Program-made: the position numbers and the translations under genes
The notes under the pieces: generated by a model
What the model was told of the DNA's origin: nothing
What the model saw: the letters and a program-made list of their open reading frames with translations, nothing else
Databases searched by the model: none
Source of the DNA: Congeria kusceri
Taxonomy: Eukaryota > Mollusca > Bivalvia > Myida > Dreissenidae
Length of the DNA: 64,000 nt
Reading direction: 5' to 3'
NCBI GenBank assembly: GCA_027627225.1
Contig: CM051034.1
Span: 45,648,048-45,712,047, forward strand
In this document: positions 1 to 12,416 of the stretch, piece after piece
How positions within the stretch are numbered: the first letter of the stretch is position 1
Layout of the letters: each line of letters begins with the position of its first letter

Positions 1-907
1 CCAGAGTGCATCATTCCTGAAGAAAAACACATGAAATTACAAAACAAAAAAAATTCTAGTAAATTAATGTTAATATCAATTACAGATTGCACCAATAGCA
101 TTAAATTTATTATGTTATTATATTATACTAAAAATATATTGCAAGTATACTACAAGATGTCAAGACAAGAGATAGATACCACAATTTAGTTAAGAATGTT
201 GTTTCAATATTTACCAACAATTATAAAAAAGCAATACTCAAAACATGATAGAAAAAATAAAATAAATGAATGTACATTCATTACCATTATTTATGTTTAT
301 TATATTGCTTTGAGATGAATTACCTTACCACCACCACCTATGACTACATATGACAATATAAACATGATGTACAATATATCACGTGAATGAAATCAGCACA
401 ACATAGGTGTTTTGGTACAAGCATTGCACACATGATAGTATTATGCTGATAGCCACATGCACCCGTGGTAAGTACTACACTACAGTTGTTTACAGAGGTA
501 TTGCTGAGGAAGGAATGTGCTATTATTTCCCGCAAATTGCGTTCTGGAACATTTCGCCATTAGTTGAAGGATAATGTTAGCTATAATTGAGGTAATCTGA
601 CTATGTTAAGAGTAGTGGCTACAATGATACTTACTGCATATGAAATATTCCCTGTAATAACATAATATTGTATTAATGACTACATGATAACATTATTTAC
701 AACAGACGTTTACCGGTACTTTTGAAAAATAAAATATGTGGGAAAATATTATGGTAAGTAGCAGCTATGAAAATGAAGTTACTATTTAAGCAGAACAGAT
801 TTCTAAACATATAATATGAATAGTGTGATTGTAAATTTAATACATATCAAGGTGTAACTGTTGCTAGTTTAATTTCAAGTTTATGGCAGTTCATAGTTTA
901 AACATAC
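1..907. other. AT-rich non-coding stretch
   Basis: It is probably intron downstream of the Mutator-like exon at 908-1352 (minus strand). I looked on the minus strand for the next exon of that gene and found no convincing continuation. Short open frames here have no recognisable motif. Confidence 0.5.
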
Positions 908-1352
908 CTATTGTGGCTTTGGTGTTGACAACAAATGCTGGCGGACCTCGTGCTGTTTCACCAATACGCTGACGTTTATTTGTGTCCACCTGGTTTTCCT
1001 TCTTACAATGATTACACTCAACAGACAAGACAGAACCGAATCCATATCGCTTCTCACCTTTAGTTCTGATTAAATTCAGTTTATAACCACAGAAATAACA
1101 ATGTTTTAATTGATTTACAACATGGTCTAACTCTACGATTCTTCTTCCTGACAGTAAATTTGCATCTTGTAAATTGTCAGTGTCTTCTACACTCACTCTG
1201 TCCGAATCTTGAACATCTGAAACCAATGTGCTTTCTGACTTGTGCTTAAAATCATAATATCCCTTTCGTTCGCTTAATCGCTTTGACGATGCTTTATTCT
1301 TATTGTGCATTTTTATGGACAAAAACTGTCCATTCCTTTGTCTTACTTTCAT
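908..1352 (-). CDS. Mutator-like transposase-related protein, first coding exon
   Basis: This open exon encodes about 148 residues. It starts at an ATG (MKVRQRNGQF) and ends at a splice donor, ATAG|GTATGT, with GT at 907-906. The first 70 residues are polar and basic (KNKASSKRLSERK) and look disordered. The second half has the signature GRRIVELDHVV, then CYFCGYKL, then VECNHCKKEN: two CxxC pairs about 30 residues apart that could bind one zinc ion. RGPPAFVVNTKATIG follows. I recognise this block as the N-terminal part of the 'Mutator-like transposase domain' proteins that are very numerous in mollusc genomes. Downstream exons that would carry the catalytic region were not found before the window edge. 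The exon has no internal stop, so it may be live or recently inserted. Assignment to the family is from memory of its motif; activity is unknown. Confidence 0.6.
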
Positions 1353-1904
1353 ATTAAGCGTGTTTTTGTTGTTATTTCGTTGTTACATTGTTTACATTCT
1401 TTTTTATCCGAATATCCGAAAAAGCATACACTTATTTCGCAGCCGGTGTTACAGTAAAAATAAATTTGCGTGAAACTAAACTGCCGCGTACGTCCTTAAC
1501 TCGATTTTTATGATTAAAAGCAGCATATATGAAGACTGTGCTATAATGATTATGCTTATATTTGTAAAAGTATTCCAACGTCAGTATTTAATCTAAGCGA
1601 CCCTTAAAATCCTTGTGAGCAGGTCTTTCTGTGCACATACAGACCCGTGCACGAGGAATGTATTATTCATACTGGTCTTTCCGAAAAATACAGACAGACC
1701 GAAGAGAAACATTATACATTAATATTACTTCACATATCTCGTCTTTGATCAGAGTACAGACCTCCCCTATTTCGCCGATCTGATCACTGTGCTTTTGCAA
1801 ACCAATTAAAATGACTACTTATTCAACATATTGTCACTGGACATATCTGTACACAATTTTAATCAGTATTCGCAGTTTTGCACATGGCGAATAAATACAA
1901 TTTT
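1353..1904. other. Upstream flank of the Mutator-like exon
   Basis: AT-rich sequence that would hold the 5' UTR and promoter of the minus-strand gene at 908-1352. No clear TATA box, terminal inverted repeat or other coding exon was seen. Confidence 0.4.
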
Positions 1905-2108
1905 AAGGCGTGTCGTGGGAACACTGAGCTTAACGCAAGTGCGTAAAGTGTCAAACCGGATCAGCCTGTGCAGTCTGCTGATCCGGGCAGGCATTTTCCT
2001 CTGTTATGGTATTTCCCGCTTCACAAAAGTTTCTTTTAAACATCAAGTCCCTGTAGATGGAAAATATTGTGTACACAGGCTGATCCGGGACGTGAAAGGC
2101 GTATTTTT
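1905..2108 (+). mobile_element. Fold-back MITE copy 1, right end missing
   Basis: It begins AAGGCGTGTCGTGGGAACAC and contains the family's internal hairpin arms (ATCAGCCTGTGCAG and CAGGCTGATCCGGGAC). The right terminal sequence ACGCCTCAT seen in the copies at 58.7 and 61.8 kb is absent. Open frames over it on both strands are artefacts of the repeat. Confidence 0.75.
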
Positions 2109-2218
2109 CACTTTGACATAGTGATATTTGAAATCTCATAGTGATTATTTAAAATCATGTCAAAGAGATCTTGTATTAATCAGAACGGTTCGCCAACAAA
2201 CATGACTCTTTTTTTGAA

Positions 2219-2463
2219 CACTCGCTCGTACTGACTATGTGCACTTTTGTGGCGGGCATCAGGTACCCATCCGAGATACTCCGCGTAGATACGCATATCG
2301 TATGTTCTGGCTCCGCGCCGGCGAGCAATTAGTTGAATTAAACAATCACTCGTACTATGTGCAATTTTGTGGCGGACATAAAATACCCATCCGAGTAACT
2401 CCGCGTAGATACGCCCATAAATTATGCATATCGTAAATTGTGACTCCGCGGCGGCGAGCAATA
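2219..2463 (+). repeat. Tandem duplication, ~120-bp unit, two diverged copies
   Basis: Copy 1 is about 2219-2331 and copy 2 about 2342-2463. Both contain CACTCG..CGTACT, TTTTGTGGCGG, ACCCATCCGAG, CTCCGCGTAGATACGC and CGGCGAGCAAT. The unit is GC-richer than its surroundings. Short open frames exist on both strands, but the copies differ by indels, so coding is unlikely. Confidence 0.75.
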
Positions 2464-2576
2464 CATTTGTTTCGTTTGATCTGTATTTTACGCAGAGAAA
2501 GACAAAATCTTTGTCAGCGCAAGGTCATTGAACATGTGTCCCATAGTGCAAGATGAAATAGAGAATATTTGTATAT

Positions 2577-2692
2577 CGGTGAATGATCGATTTTTATTTC
2601 ACGAGTAGTTATAGAACAAAAAATATGATCACGAGTGGCGTATCCCTGAGTACAAAATTTAATTTTCTATGACCACGAGTGAAATACAATTC
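2577..2692. repeat. Imperfect palindrome (MITE-like)
   Basis: The left arm TCGGTGAATGATCG..TTTCACGAG is answered on the other strand by TCGGTGATGATCG..TTTCACGAG, about 30 bp per arm. A diverged relative with CACGAGTTGCG and GACCACGAATGGA lies at about 34060-34175. Confidence 0.55.
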
Positions 2693-2869
2693 GATCATCA
2701 CCGAAATCAACTAATTTTCTTTTTTATTTCATGCTTTTTGGACAATGAATAAAAAAACATGCGCGAGAAACGCTTAAACGTCACGAGGTTGTGTATTGCT
2801 ACGTCATGAATTAAGTCAATAAATGTCGTCATAAATTATTCCAAAAGTTTCACCCAATAGTGAAGTGTC

Positions 2870-3125
2870 ATATTGTGTGCGTCGTTGTCGTTTAATTACA
2901 ATTGTGCTGAATGATTTAATGTGTTATATGTTAACATATGTAGGCATAAACTGTTTATGTATATACATTTCCCAAGGGAGGTAAAACAATTCTAGTAGAT
3001 CTATGTTATATATAGAAAAATAGTCGTTTTATGTAAGTGAAAATATTTATTTTTTATTATCACCGTTCCAACTATGAAAATAACAGATTTTGTTTACTGA
3101 TGAAATTATATATTTCCCTGAATAG
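2870..3125 (+). repeat. Interspersed repeat, related to 31475-31740
   Basis: It shares with 31475-31740 the ordered blocks TTGTGTGCGTCGTTGTCG, GTAGATCTATGT, AAAAATAGTC and CACCGTTCCAAC..TGAAAATA, with moderate divergence. No coding potential was seen. Confidence 0.6.
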
Positions 3126-3391
3126 CATGTAATATATAACATACTTGCTGGTTTTATGACTCAAGTTAAAAACAAACAAACAAGTAGTGTCATAACAACG
3201 GATCATTTCAAATATGTTGCACTGCGCACTTTGTGTGCGCTACATGTATTTCACTGTGTCATGCTTCCTTTTTGGTCATTAGTGAAAATTAAAAATATTT
3301 TCATTTCGACCATCTACTAATTTAAAGATTGGTGTACTGGCCTACACCAAAGTATTATCAGTGGTGTACGGCTGCACACCACAAAGAGGCG

Positions 3392-3570
3392 TTTCCGATT
3401 AATCCAGGACACTTGCCGCCTACACTTGGTTTATGTTTAGCAGACACTTTCTTGAAACTGAAAATACCATAAAGTGCCGTCCTGGGTTGGCCTGTACTGA
3501 CTTCACAGGCTAATCCGGAATGACACTTTACGCATATGCATTAAGCCCGGTTTTCCTAAGACACGCCTCA
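3392..3570 (+). mobile_element. Fold-back MITE copy 2, left end missing
   Basis: Contains GATTAATCCAGGACAC, ACAGGCTAATCCGGAATGAC and the right terminus GCATTAAGCCCGGTTTTCCT followed by ACACGCCTCA. The outer left arm is missing. Confidence 0.7.
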
Positions 3571-4007
3571 AATTGTTTGTATCTAAAAGAATACTAAATC
3601 ATACATTCTGACTTCGTTTAACCGTATATACCGGTATTCAGTAAATCCATTTATGTTTCTTTGAAACTACTTACGTTTAGGTCTTAGTTCCTTGCATATC
3701 CGATTTCGGAAGCTCATTTAACAAAAAGTTGTGTAAAATTAATGAGCTTGGTGTAAAATCGAGCAGCCAATAAACGAAATCTAATCGGAAATATTATTTG
3801 AAAAAAAAAACACACACACACTTTAAATTGGTACACTAATGATTAAACAATTTGCAAATGAAACAGATGTCGTATTAAATTCCTTGTGTATAAATAAAAA
3901 ACTCATTGTTTATAGAAGTAAAACTTGAGTGATTCTGCTATCTTCTTGATTATTTGAGAAGTCTTGACTGGAACGTTCTATAAGTAGTAACTATTTAAAT
4001 ATTCGCT

Positions 4008-4488
4008 ATGTTTCATAAAGGGAATTTAATTTATAACGAATCGTTCAACACGGAGTATACGCATTATTTTGATGAGAACAAAATTGCGAGACAACATTTC
4101 AGAACATCGGTCAAACGCAAGGCGGTTGAGGCCATCGCATCTAGACCTTCAAAGTTGATACGCTCAGAATCACAAAGGGGGGGGGGGTGTGGTAACAAGT
4201 AAAAATCTTCAATCGAAAGATCTCAAAAACTGCTTTAGCTATATACAGACGCAGACACAAAGAGATGCCTGCGTCTACTAAAGATCGTCCAACAGTGTCC
4301 TATTTGATCTTTAAGGATGCTGAAAAGGGAATCGTCCAATTATCCTGTACCAGCAACCCTCAGTGTCTTTGATCTTTACAATAGTTTGTATTGATGGGAC
4401 ATTGAAATGTTGTGCAAAATACTTTCATCAAATGTACAATGCACGTGGTTTTAAAAACTGACACCACATTTGGCTCGTGAATAAATAA
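4008..4488 (+). pseudogene. Decayed MULE transposase
   Basis: Coding similarity runs across several frames. The first frame (4008-4202) starts MFHKGNLIYN and carries SVKRKAVEAIASRPSKLIR, the basic region found upstream of MULE-type transposase domains. A poly-G tract (about 4180-4188) breaks the frame. Another frame then reads ALAIYRRRHKEMPASTKDR up to about 4280. Near 4395-4475 comes CIDGTLKCC, AKYFHQMYNARGFKN, then a stop. The family usually has 'DGTFK.CP..F.QL' followed by 'HG.KNGHY' here, and the D of DGT is a catalytic residue. Everything after the stop is missing, including the rest of the DDE domain. With at least one frameshift, several stops and loss of the C-terminus, this is a relic. 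It was found by translating the stretch in all plus frames. Confidence 0.7.
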
Positions 4489-4489
4489 A

Positions 4490-6455
4490 AAAATCAAAGG
4501 CCGCAAAAGATATCTATAATTTGGGACGCAAATGTTATATATTTTTGGGTGCATTTGATATATGAAAGTTGCGCATTTGATAAGCAAATTAGCGCAAATG
4601 AGGTTTTCCGTTCATCACCAACAATAATCTCCTCTGCTGTGTAGCAATATTCGGCGCATAACATACAGGAGAATTGAGTATAAATGCCTTGTTAGGCTTA
4701 AGAATAACTTTGAGTACCATTTTTGTTCTTGTTGTTGTTGTTTTTAGGTATTGTTTTTATTTTGCTACTGTTCTGAATATTTTTAACTGAAACAGCAAAT
4801 CACGTATAATATCAACCAGTTCTACATGTCCTCATATTTTATTAAAGTTTTTTTATAACTTTTACTGTAGCAAGCATTTTGTCCATTGCGCACATACAAA
4901 AACAATATGTGGCGTTATGTCATTGAATGCCGAAAATCTAATGTGTAGTCATATGAGCCACGTGGCGACATAAGAGCGCCATCGTAACTCAATTTAATCT
5001 GTATTTGAATAAAAATACACATACAGAATATAAAAAAAACACAATTAATAATTTATCTGAGTAATAGAAAAATATATTTCTAAAGACAATTGTTTTAACT
5101 ATTCGTAGATTAATACTGGACTCATCGCCCTGGGGCATGCAGAGTTCATGAGTGACACGCTCTCCAATTATCCTCACACTAATTAACCAATGTCTCTTGA
5201 AATACTATATTCCGCTACACTATACGTGTAAATGACACTTCAAGAAGGAGGTTGGTGCTATTCTTTCCACCACAGACGTCTCCACAAGTGAACAAATAGT
5301 GTCATACCCAGTCGTTGTTTGCTTAATAGTGTTGTATTGCTTTCAAAAAAACAAATGGGAATATACGTTGACAGTTTCACATCAATAACATTACTCAAAA
5401 ATAAGTTCATATTCAGTGGATGTTTGGCAAACAAACGAGTCGGGTTACACGTTGTACAACATTATTAGAGCCCCTACCCTATCAGCAATTAGATGCAATA
5501 CGTATAAGATATGAATATCAGTGTATATATTGATTTTATAAATTAAAACAGTACAATATTATAAGAAATAAGAACAATGCAAAACTGTTCCACTACAAAC
5601 ATAATTTGAAATGTATAACAAACTAACCATTCGTTTGCTCCGAATCCAACCAGCTTAACTTAAGATCCTATCATTGAATTCGATGTACTTGTACGTTTGT
5701 TCGTGCAATACGCTTAAAATAGCTTTGATTGTACATTTAGTATTTTAAAAAGCAAAATAATTTCACACCGGACCGGCACTAAAGAAAGTAATTATAACGA
5801 CAAATCCGAAACAATAGGGCGACAAATCGACAAGTATACTGTGTTTGAATAGATTTTTTGCAACCATCCACTTCAAAGAAATCAATCAGGTCACTTTAAC
5901 ATTGAAAAAGAAATAAATAATTTCAAACTTAACGAATATATACTCTATTTTGGACTATAATATACACCTATTCCGATACTTTTCAATTTTAACTGCAACT
6001 GTTGAAGGATTTGTGTTTATTTTCGGAGTATATAGATAATACATGGTTGGTGGGATGGAAAAAGTTTATCCGGTGAGGATTAGAAAATGACATTTTTGTT
6101 CTCGGGCCGAACCGTTTAAATTTTCTCCTTCCCGGCACCTACCGTGTATTATATTTATCCTGTTTTCTACTCAATTGCATTTTAAAAGTAGTTTAATTAA
6201 AGGTTTAGCTTATAACTATTATATTTTATGACGAGCCTAAAATCTTATAACTCGCTAGCATTTATGCATACTTTCCAAAAAAATAGTCCTCTGTTTCTTA
6301 CCGGTAATCATTCTAAAATTTTAAAAATAATCTAATTTGCTGACGCCAATAATATTCACGAACAAGAATTAGTATACAGTAGCCATTATAAACCAGACAT
6401 CGATTTTTGAGAAGTTGAATTGCGTCACGCCAACGTCATTCAGTTAAGTTTGAAG
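4490..6455. other. Non-coding stretch, nothing recognised
   Basis: AT-rich DNA without convincing exons, terminal repeats or arrays. Short open frames have no motif and no splice-site support. Confidence 0.4.
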
Positions 6456-6459
6456 TTTA

Positions 6460-7180
6460 CAAAGTGTACGAACTAGGACGCGAGTGTGTTCTAATTAAAA
6501 AAAAGGCCATGTGAATACAATAGTAAGTGTTTCTGTGTTTTGGATGGATTATGTTAATAACATTTAAATCAAAAAGTGTATGCAAAATATGCCTGGAATT
6601 GAATCGGTGAGATTAATCCCATGTGAATTTCAATTTTCTAGAAAGTACTTGGATTGTGGGTGGAGAACATCGTGTCCAAGATAAGCGTTTAGTAATTTAT
6701 AGATGATGATCTGCTCTTCGTTCAGGTTGAATAACATTTGAATGAAAATTTATGTAAAGGGTTTTTTCTTTCATGAATAAATTGTATCTTTGTTTTTGAT
6801 TGAAGAAAGTCTATTTTGAAAGAATAACCCGTTTACATCAAGTGTTTTCAAATGGAATGGAATGCATATATTGTTTACACCTGTATCGATTATGCCATAA
6901 GTGTGCGGATTAACAATTCATTATGGTAGATAGGATCTCTGTAAAACTAGACAACACGACGTTTCGATGAAAAACTCAGGTGAAGACATGTGTATTTCAT
7001 TTTTTGCCACGTCATTCTGGACGATGTTGCTATTCAGCGCTTAGGAATACACTACTAACTGGATAAACCTTGCCACTTCCTGTTCACTGGAGATAGGTAA
7101 ATTTATACGGTCACCCCTTTATAAGGTCAATGTTTCAGGTAGAAACAGGATAAAACATTATTAAAGCTTGTACATGCATG
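6460..7180 (+). repeat. Diverged interspersed repeat, related to 30605-31475
   Basis: Ordered shared blocks with 30605-31475: ACTAGGACGCGAGTGTGTTC, GATTAATCCCA, GGGTGGAGAACA, CATCAAGTGTTTTCAAATGG, TGTGCGGATTAACAATTC, GAAAAACTCAGGTGA and CTTCCTGTTCACTGGAGATA. No open reading frame of note. Confidence 0.65.
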
Positions 7181-7319
7181 GATTTCTTGTGATAGAAGTA
7201 AGTCATCAATAATAACACTTAAACAGTTATTTTTCACATTACCACGTGGTGATGTTTGTGAAACACTTTCAGGAATTGCCATTTACCTTTTTTAAAGATT
7301 TTTAAAAGAAAAGTTGAAC

Positions 7320-8110
7320 ATTATCGGAACAGAATCTGAAACCACACGACAGTCAATCGCAAGAGTTCATTTACAGGACAAAAGTTCCTGTCCGACGTTA
7401 CGAGACCATTCTAACATTTGATCACACACCTTTTCCATGCATTGACATAAATCATTAAGCAGTTGCAATTCAGGAGTAAGTTGGAAAAACAAATCAAAAA
7501 CCACACGATGGTCGTTTTTTAGAGTTCAATTACAGGACAAAGTATTCGGTCAAAAGTTATTGTCCGATCTTACGTGACTATTCTAACATTCGATATTTCT
7601 TGCTCGTGTATACCAGTTTTGTTTGCTATAATCTACTTTTGGTTTAGAGTATGTATGTGTTTGTATTTGTGAAATACTCACCTTTAACAGGATTTGAAAT
7701 ATCCTTTAAGAGTTGCAATGGAGTAGCTGAAAAACAATCGGAAAAGATCTGAAACCACGTGAAAGGCGTTTTTTAGAATTCAATTACAGGACAGTATCCG
7801 GGTACAAGTACCTATTCGACCTCACGTAACTATTCTAACATTCGCTCTGTCCTGCTCGTTTATACCAGTTTCGTTTAATATAACCTACCTGAAGATTAAA
7901 ATATAAATCTGTTTGTATTCGTGAAGCAGTGTCATTGACCAGGGTTGAACATAAATTCGTTAACAGTTCCAATTTAGGAGTTGACAAAATATCGGAACAA
8001 CATCTGAAGCCACACGAAGGCCTTTGTTCAGGTTCCGATTACCGGACATTTGGCTACAAGTTCCTTTCCGACCTTACGTGGCCATTCGAACACGTTTCGA
8101 TTTATCAAAA
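7320..8110 (+). repeat. Degenerate tandem array, ~4 units of 160-260 bp
   Basis: Four units centred near 7340, 7500, 7755 and 8005 share CTGAAACCACACGA, TTCAATTACAGGACA, TTCCTGTCCGACGTTACG and ATTCTAACATTCGA. Three end with TGCTCGT..ATACCAGTTT. Unit length varies, so the array is old. Confidence 0.65.
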
Positions 8111-9259
8111 TTATCAGATTATTCTGTTTTGAAAACAGTGTTTGTAATATCACTTTAAGGAAACCGAACATATTAGATATCTGTAACCTTTGCCAGATAT
8201 GAGGAGAGATGGAGAACATCTTGGTGTAAGTTGGAAAATAAGGTTATAAATTGATTGTGTTTATTTCTTTTACGCATATTAATTTCATTTATTTATTTGA
8301 CAGACATTGTCATTCAAGCACGAATATCTGCTTTGTAATCACATGGACGTATCACACGTTGAAAACATAAACTCATTGACACGAGAAAAAAAACTGGAGG
8401 ATACATGTGTTTTGAATTATGAAGATCCATATTCGTGTCAATCTGATTTAAATTTAATCACATGGATTACTATATTTTCATAACAAAATGATCCTACCTC
8501 TTGCAATAAAGAGCGCATTCCGATGTGTATAAGAGGCTAATTGAACTGATTTTGGTCTTAATTAGCGTTATATGTTTTTCCTGTTACATAGGTTTATTAT
8601 TATATAGCATTCATTCACAAAAGTACAATCAAATAATCAATTATGCTACTTACTGCAATGTATAACGGTATGAGTATGCATATTTGCTTTGCAATACTCT
8701 AAATATAGTTTACTCTACTTTATTTTTAATTTCAGAAGTCACATCATACACACAATAATATGCTAGAAAGTATGTTTATACAATAAAATAGTTCAACTAT
8801 ACATAGAAACATACAGCTTTATTTATAGTGAAAAATGCGAAGCAGTACTTTTTTGGTGTTTACTTGCTAATTGCATAGAAGTTGTATAACTATCCATTAG
8901 TACTGTTGATTGGATTCATACTTCTTTCATAAGTCTAAGTATAACTCTTTCTACTCTAAGCTAATCTAAGATTAGGTTTTATGCCTAGACATTTGGAATA
9001 AATTATTATCTTTTAAATGTTAATATGTACAATGTATTTTTAATTTCCATGAATATAATAAAAACGTATCATTTACTTTTGTATCAATAACCATAACACT
9101 GTTCAATTTGTATCCATTGTTGTATTTGCATTTTAAAATTATCAGAATCATCCATAATTCGAGGTTGGACTGTTTCATTCTCAAAATTAATAATTACACG
9201 ATTCTTTTGACAATTTGCAAAAAGTACATGCCAAATAATCCCATTTTAAAATGGAGTGA
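8110..9259. other. AT-rich non-coding stretch
   Basis: No exon, repeat pair or regulatory signal could be supported here. Confidence 0.4.
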
Positions 9260-9545
9260 ATTATGCACCTATCAATATTTTCCCAAGAAGGGGGGTATCG
9301 GCGGGCTGACCCAGGGGAATTTGACTAAATATATTTTTGGTGGTCTAATTCCCCATCCTAAGGTACAGATATTTGTTGAATTCCCACAAGGGAAGATGTT
9401 TGGTGTATCAAATGACCCGGCGGCCAATATAACCATGATCTAAAATGCGGCCAAAGGCAAAGTCTATTTCCTGGAACCCGGAATCATGCGGCGTGTCAAA
9501 TTCCCGCCTGTCGGGAATCGCTTTCAGTCTAAAGTCCCGTAATCT
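9260..9545 (+). other. Unidentified GC-rich, coding-like island
   Basis: GC content rises sharply against AT-rich flanks. One plus frame reads GGIGGLTQGNLTKYIFGG, then KVQIFVEFPQGKMFGVSND, and stops at about 9440. After the stop a second plus frame reads NAAKGKVYFLEPGIMRRVKF, then PPVGNRFQSKVP and a stop near 9540. The Gly/Pro/Phe-rich composition looks translated, but I do not recognise a family. It may be a broken fragment of a captured coding sequence or a transposon with a coding-like consensus. No splice sites frame it clearly. Confidence 0.3.
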
Positions 9546-10440
9546 GTATCATTATCTATTTTAAACACTTTTCAATGGAAAATTTTCAATTGAATGGTAT
9601 CATTTTCAAAATACTCATTCCATTTGTGATGGCATGTGGGATTTCTGCGTTACATTTTAGCATATTATGTATTATTCTGTTGCACGAATTATCTGATGTT
9701 TATCTAGTTGACTAAAAATTGTACACTTATACTTGATAGTGTGCTAATTGTACATTTTGCAATGAGACTATGTTCTTGGTTAATCTGTTTTGAAAAACGG
9801 TATAGTGTAAGACAATATTGATCTGTTAAGTTTTTTGTAGCTCTTGCAATGACAAGAATTCGTCATTGTCCAAAATAATATTTTTAACATACTAACAGCC
9901 ATTGTCATACAAGTACTTCCAAACAAGTATGCATTGCTTATCAGTAAACAGTTCTTATAAAACAGAGGCATATTTAATAGCTTTCACCTTAGAATCAATT
10001 ATTATACATTTAACAAATTCTGAATACTCGTAAATATTTAAAACATCAATCAAATCCAAAAAAATGATGGTTATTCTTATTTAGCAAATAATGCATATAA
10101 ACTACCTGTATTAATAAATTATTAAAACAATTAATATCATTGCCAAAACCGTCTATTTGTTCCGCCCTTGAATAACTTTCTGTAACCATAATATTTTTAA
10201 ACTTGTTATAGTTGCATTTGCGTCTACTATTTAAAGCCTCCCTTCATCAAACTCGTTTATAATGACGAATACTACTTGGCGTTATATTTTTGCAGTCTGG
10301 TAAGCCTTTGACCTAGAAAAGAAGAATACAGTTAATAACATGTGATGATTGTAATTTTACATACGAAAAGGGAAGGCTTTGATTGCCTTAACTTGATAAT
10401 ATAATGGACACCCATATTTCTTACGTAGTGTCCAAATTTT
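9546..10440. other. AT-rich non-coding stretch
   Basis: Nothing recognisable apart from low-complexity AT runs. Confidence 0.4.
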
Positions 10441-11118
10441 ACATATATACGTATAGTTATGTTATTGCATTGGTTAATTGTATTAATTAAGGTATTTACG
10501 GATTATTTATTTCAAACCAATATAAATACTTGGATTGTATATTGCAGCTTGTTGTCAAATTCCTCAATGTTTTATTATATGTTTGTCCACATCATATAGT
10601 CCTGAACATATGTATTCATTTGTAAAAACATATCTTCGAACAAAAACCATTTCATTTTTTTTCAGCGTTAAATATGTTTTTATACTTGTTTTCAACAATA
10701 GTATAGTTCTTTATGAATTTAGTTTTTTTAAATGTCGTAATAATTTATGTTAACATATATACACTATTCAAATATACATACATATATACGTACAGTTATG
10801 TTATTGCATTGGTTAATTTTATTAATTAAGATATTTACGGATTATTTATTTCAAACCAATATAAATACTTGGATTGTATATTGCAGCTTGTTGTCAAATT
10901 CCTCAATGTTTTATTATATGTTTGTCCACATCATATAGTCCTGAACATATGTATTCATTTGTAAAAACATATCTTCGAACAAAAACCATTGCATTTTTTT
11001 TTCAGCGTTAAATATGTTTTTATACTTGTTTTCAACAATAGTATAGTTCTTTATGAATTTAGTTTTTTTAAATGTCGTAATAATTTATGTTAACATTATA
11101 TACACTATTCAAATATAC
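10441..11118 (+). repeat. 339-bp head-to-tail tandem duplication
   Basis: Copy 1 is 10441-10779 and copy 2 is 10780-11118, for example ACATATATACGTATAGTTAT against ACATATATACGTACAGTTAT. Only a handful of substitutions and 1-bp indels separate them, so the duplication is recent. Small open frames within it are not convincing genes. Confidence 0.9.
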
Positions 11119-11120
11119 AT

Positions 11121-12086
11121 ACATATACATAGCACTAAAACAAGTACAGCATATAGGCAAAAGTACCTAAGTTGCAATTCAACTATTGAAAGCAAAACAA
11201 TAAAAAATATACAGTGAAATACATGACCTAAAAATAAAAGATTGTCAAACGAGTTCATACAATAAGAAATTAACCACTTGATAATAGAGTGCATTCGTAC
11301 GTTTATGATACTTACATACATCGGAGATTAAAATATGATACATACAATACAAAGAACACGAACACATGAGTGTTTACAGTCAAACATTAATATATTAATG
11401 TACACATACAACAACATCGTGTTCAATTCATCTTGTTTCGTAATACAAGTAATACGTGTAAATATGAAACTGTTTATACGTTTTATTGTTCAAGATTACT
11501 AATAACTGAGTGTTTACTATCATGGTTGATACATAACTATGTTTAATGAAAACAAATAAGTTTTATAGTTTTGATTTGTACAAAATAATAAATATGAAAA
11601 TATGCATGTGTTTAAATATTTGAATGGGAGCAAATTATTATTGACATATATAATTAATTGACCAGACAGATAATAAAGATAAATACCATCATAAATTAAT
11701 TTTTCATTTATGCATTAAATGTAACATTTTAATTCAAAAACTCTTTTTCAAGCACTGCAGACAGTGAAAACGGGTATGATTATTAATACATAACAATATA
11801 ATACATGGAAACATGTTCAAGTATCAAATAAACATTCATGTAACAAATGAATAAATTTATTAATTCTAAAAACTCGAAAGTTCGCATCTACGAAGAAACG
11901 ACATATCAAAGATGAATTATTTTGTTATTTATTCGTACAATCAGTGCCTGTTTATATATTGTGCCTGTTTATATATTATGAATGTACGTATTCAATACAC
12001 ATATTGATAAAGAATAACCTAAAGCTTTGCCTGCTTATACATGCGCTAGATCGTCGAAGCGTTCGTTGTGGCAGGCTTTATTGTGT
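11121..12086. other. AT-rich non-coding stretch
   Basis: No supported feature. A short duplicated TGCCTGTTTATATATT lies near 11946-11980. Confidence 0.4.
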
Positions 12087-12416
12087 ATTCCAACCAATAA
12101 CAATATTTTCGATATTCTCCTAACATTGTCTTGTGAATTCCAACAGCATTGTCTTGTGTTTTCCAAGAACATTGTCGTGTTTCACCCAAGAACATTGTCT
12201 TATGTATTCCAAGAACACTGTCTTGTGTACTTCAAGAATATTGTCTTGTGTATTCCAAGAGCACAATCGTGTGTATGTCAAGAGCATTGCACCTTAAAGT
12301 CCAAGAGGATTGTCTTGTCTATTTCAAGAGCATTATCCTGTCTTTTGCAAGAGTAGTTCTGTCTATATTCTAAGAGTATTGTCTTGTGTATTGCAAGATA
12401 ATTGTCTTTATTGTCA
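12087..12416 (+). repeat. Minisatellite, ~26-bp degenerate unit
   Basis: Roughly a dozen units built on ATTGTCTTGTGTATTCCAAG repeat with substitutions, mostly 25-27 bp apart. Overlapping frames give repetitive peptides such as FQEHC and FKNIV; these follow from the repeat and are not evidence of a gene. Confidence 0.8.

Noticed and set aside
344..535. Minus-strand frame downstream of the Mutator-like exon
   Set aside because: Tested as a possible second exon; sequence does not match the expected continuation and lacks supporting splice sites.
12027..12373. Repetitive FQEHC/FKNIV peptides
   Set aside because: Produced by a ~26-bp minisatellite read in overlapping frames, with no stable frame and no signal peptide.
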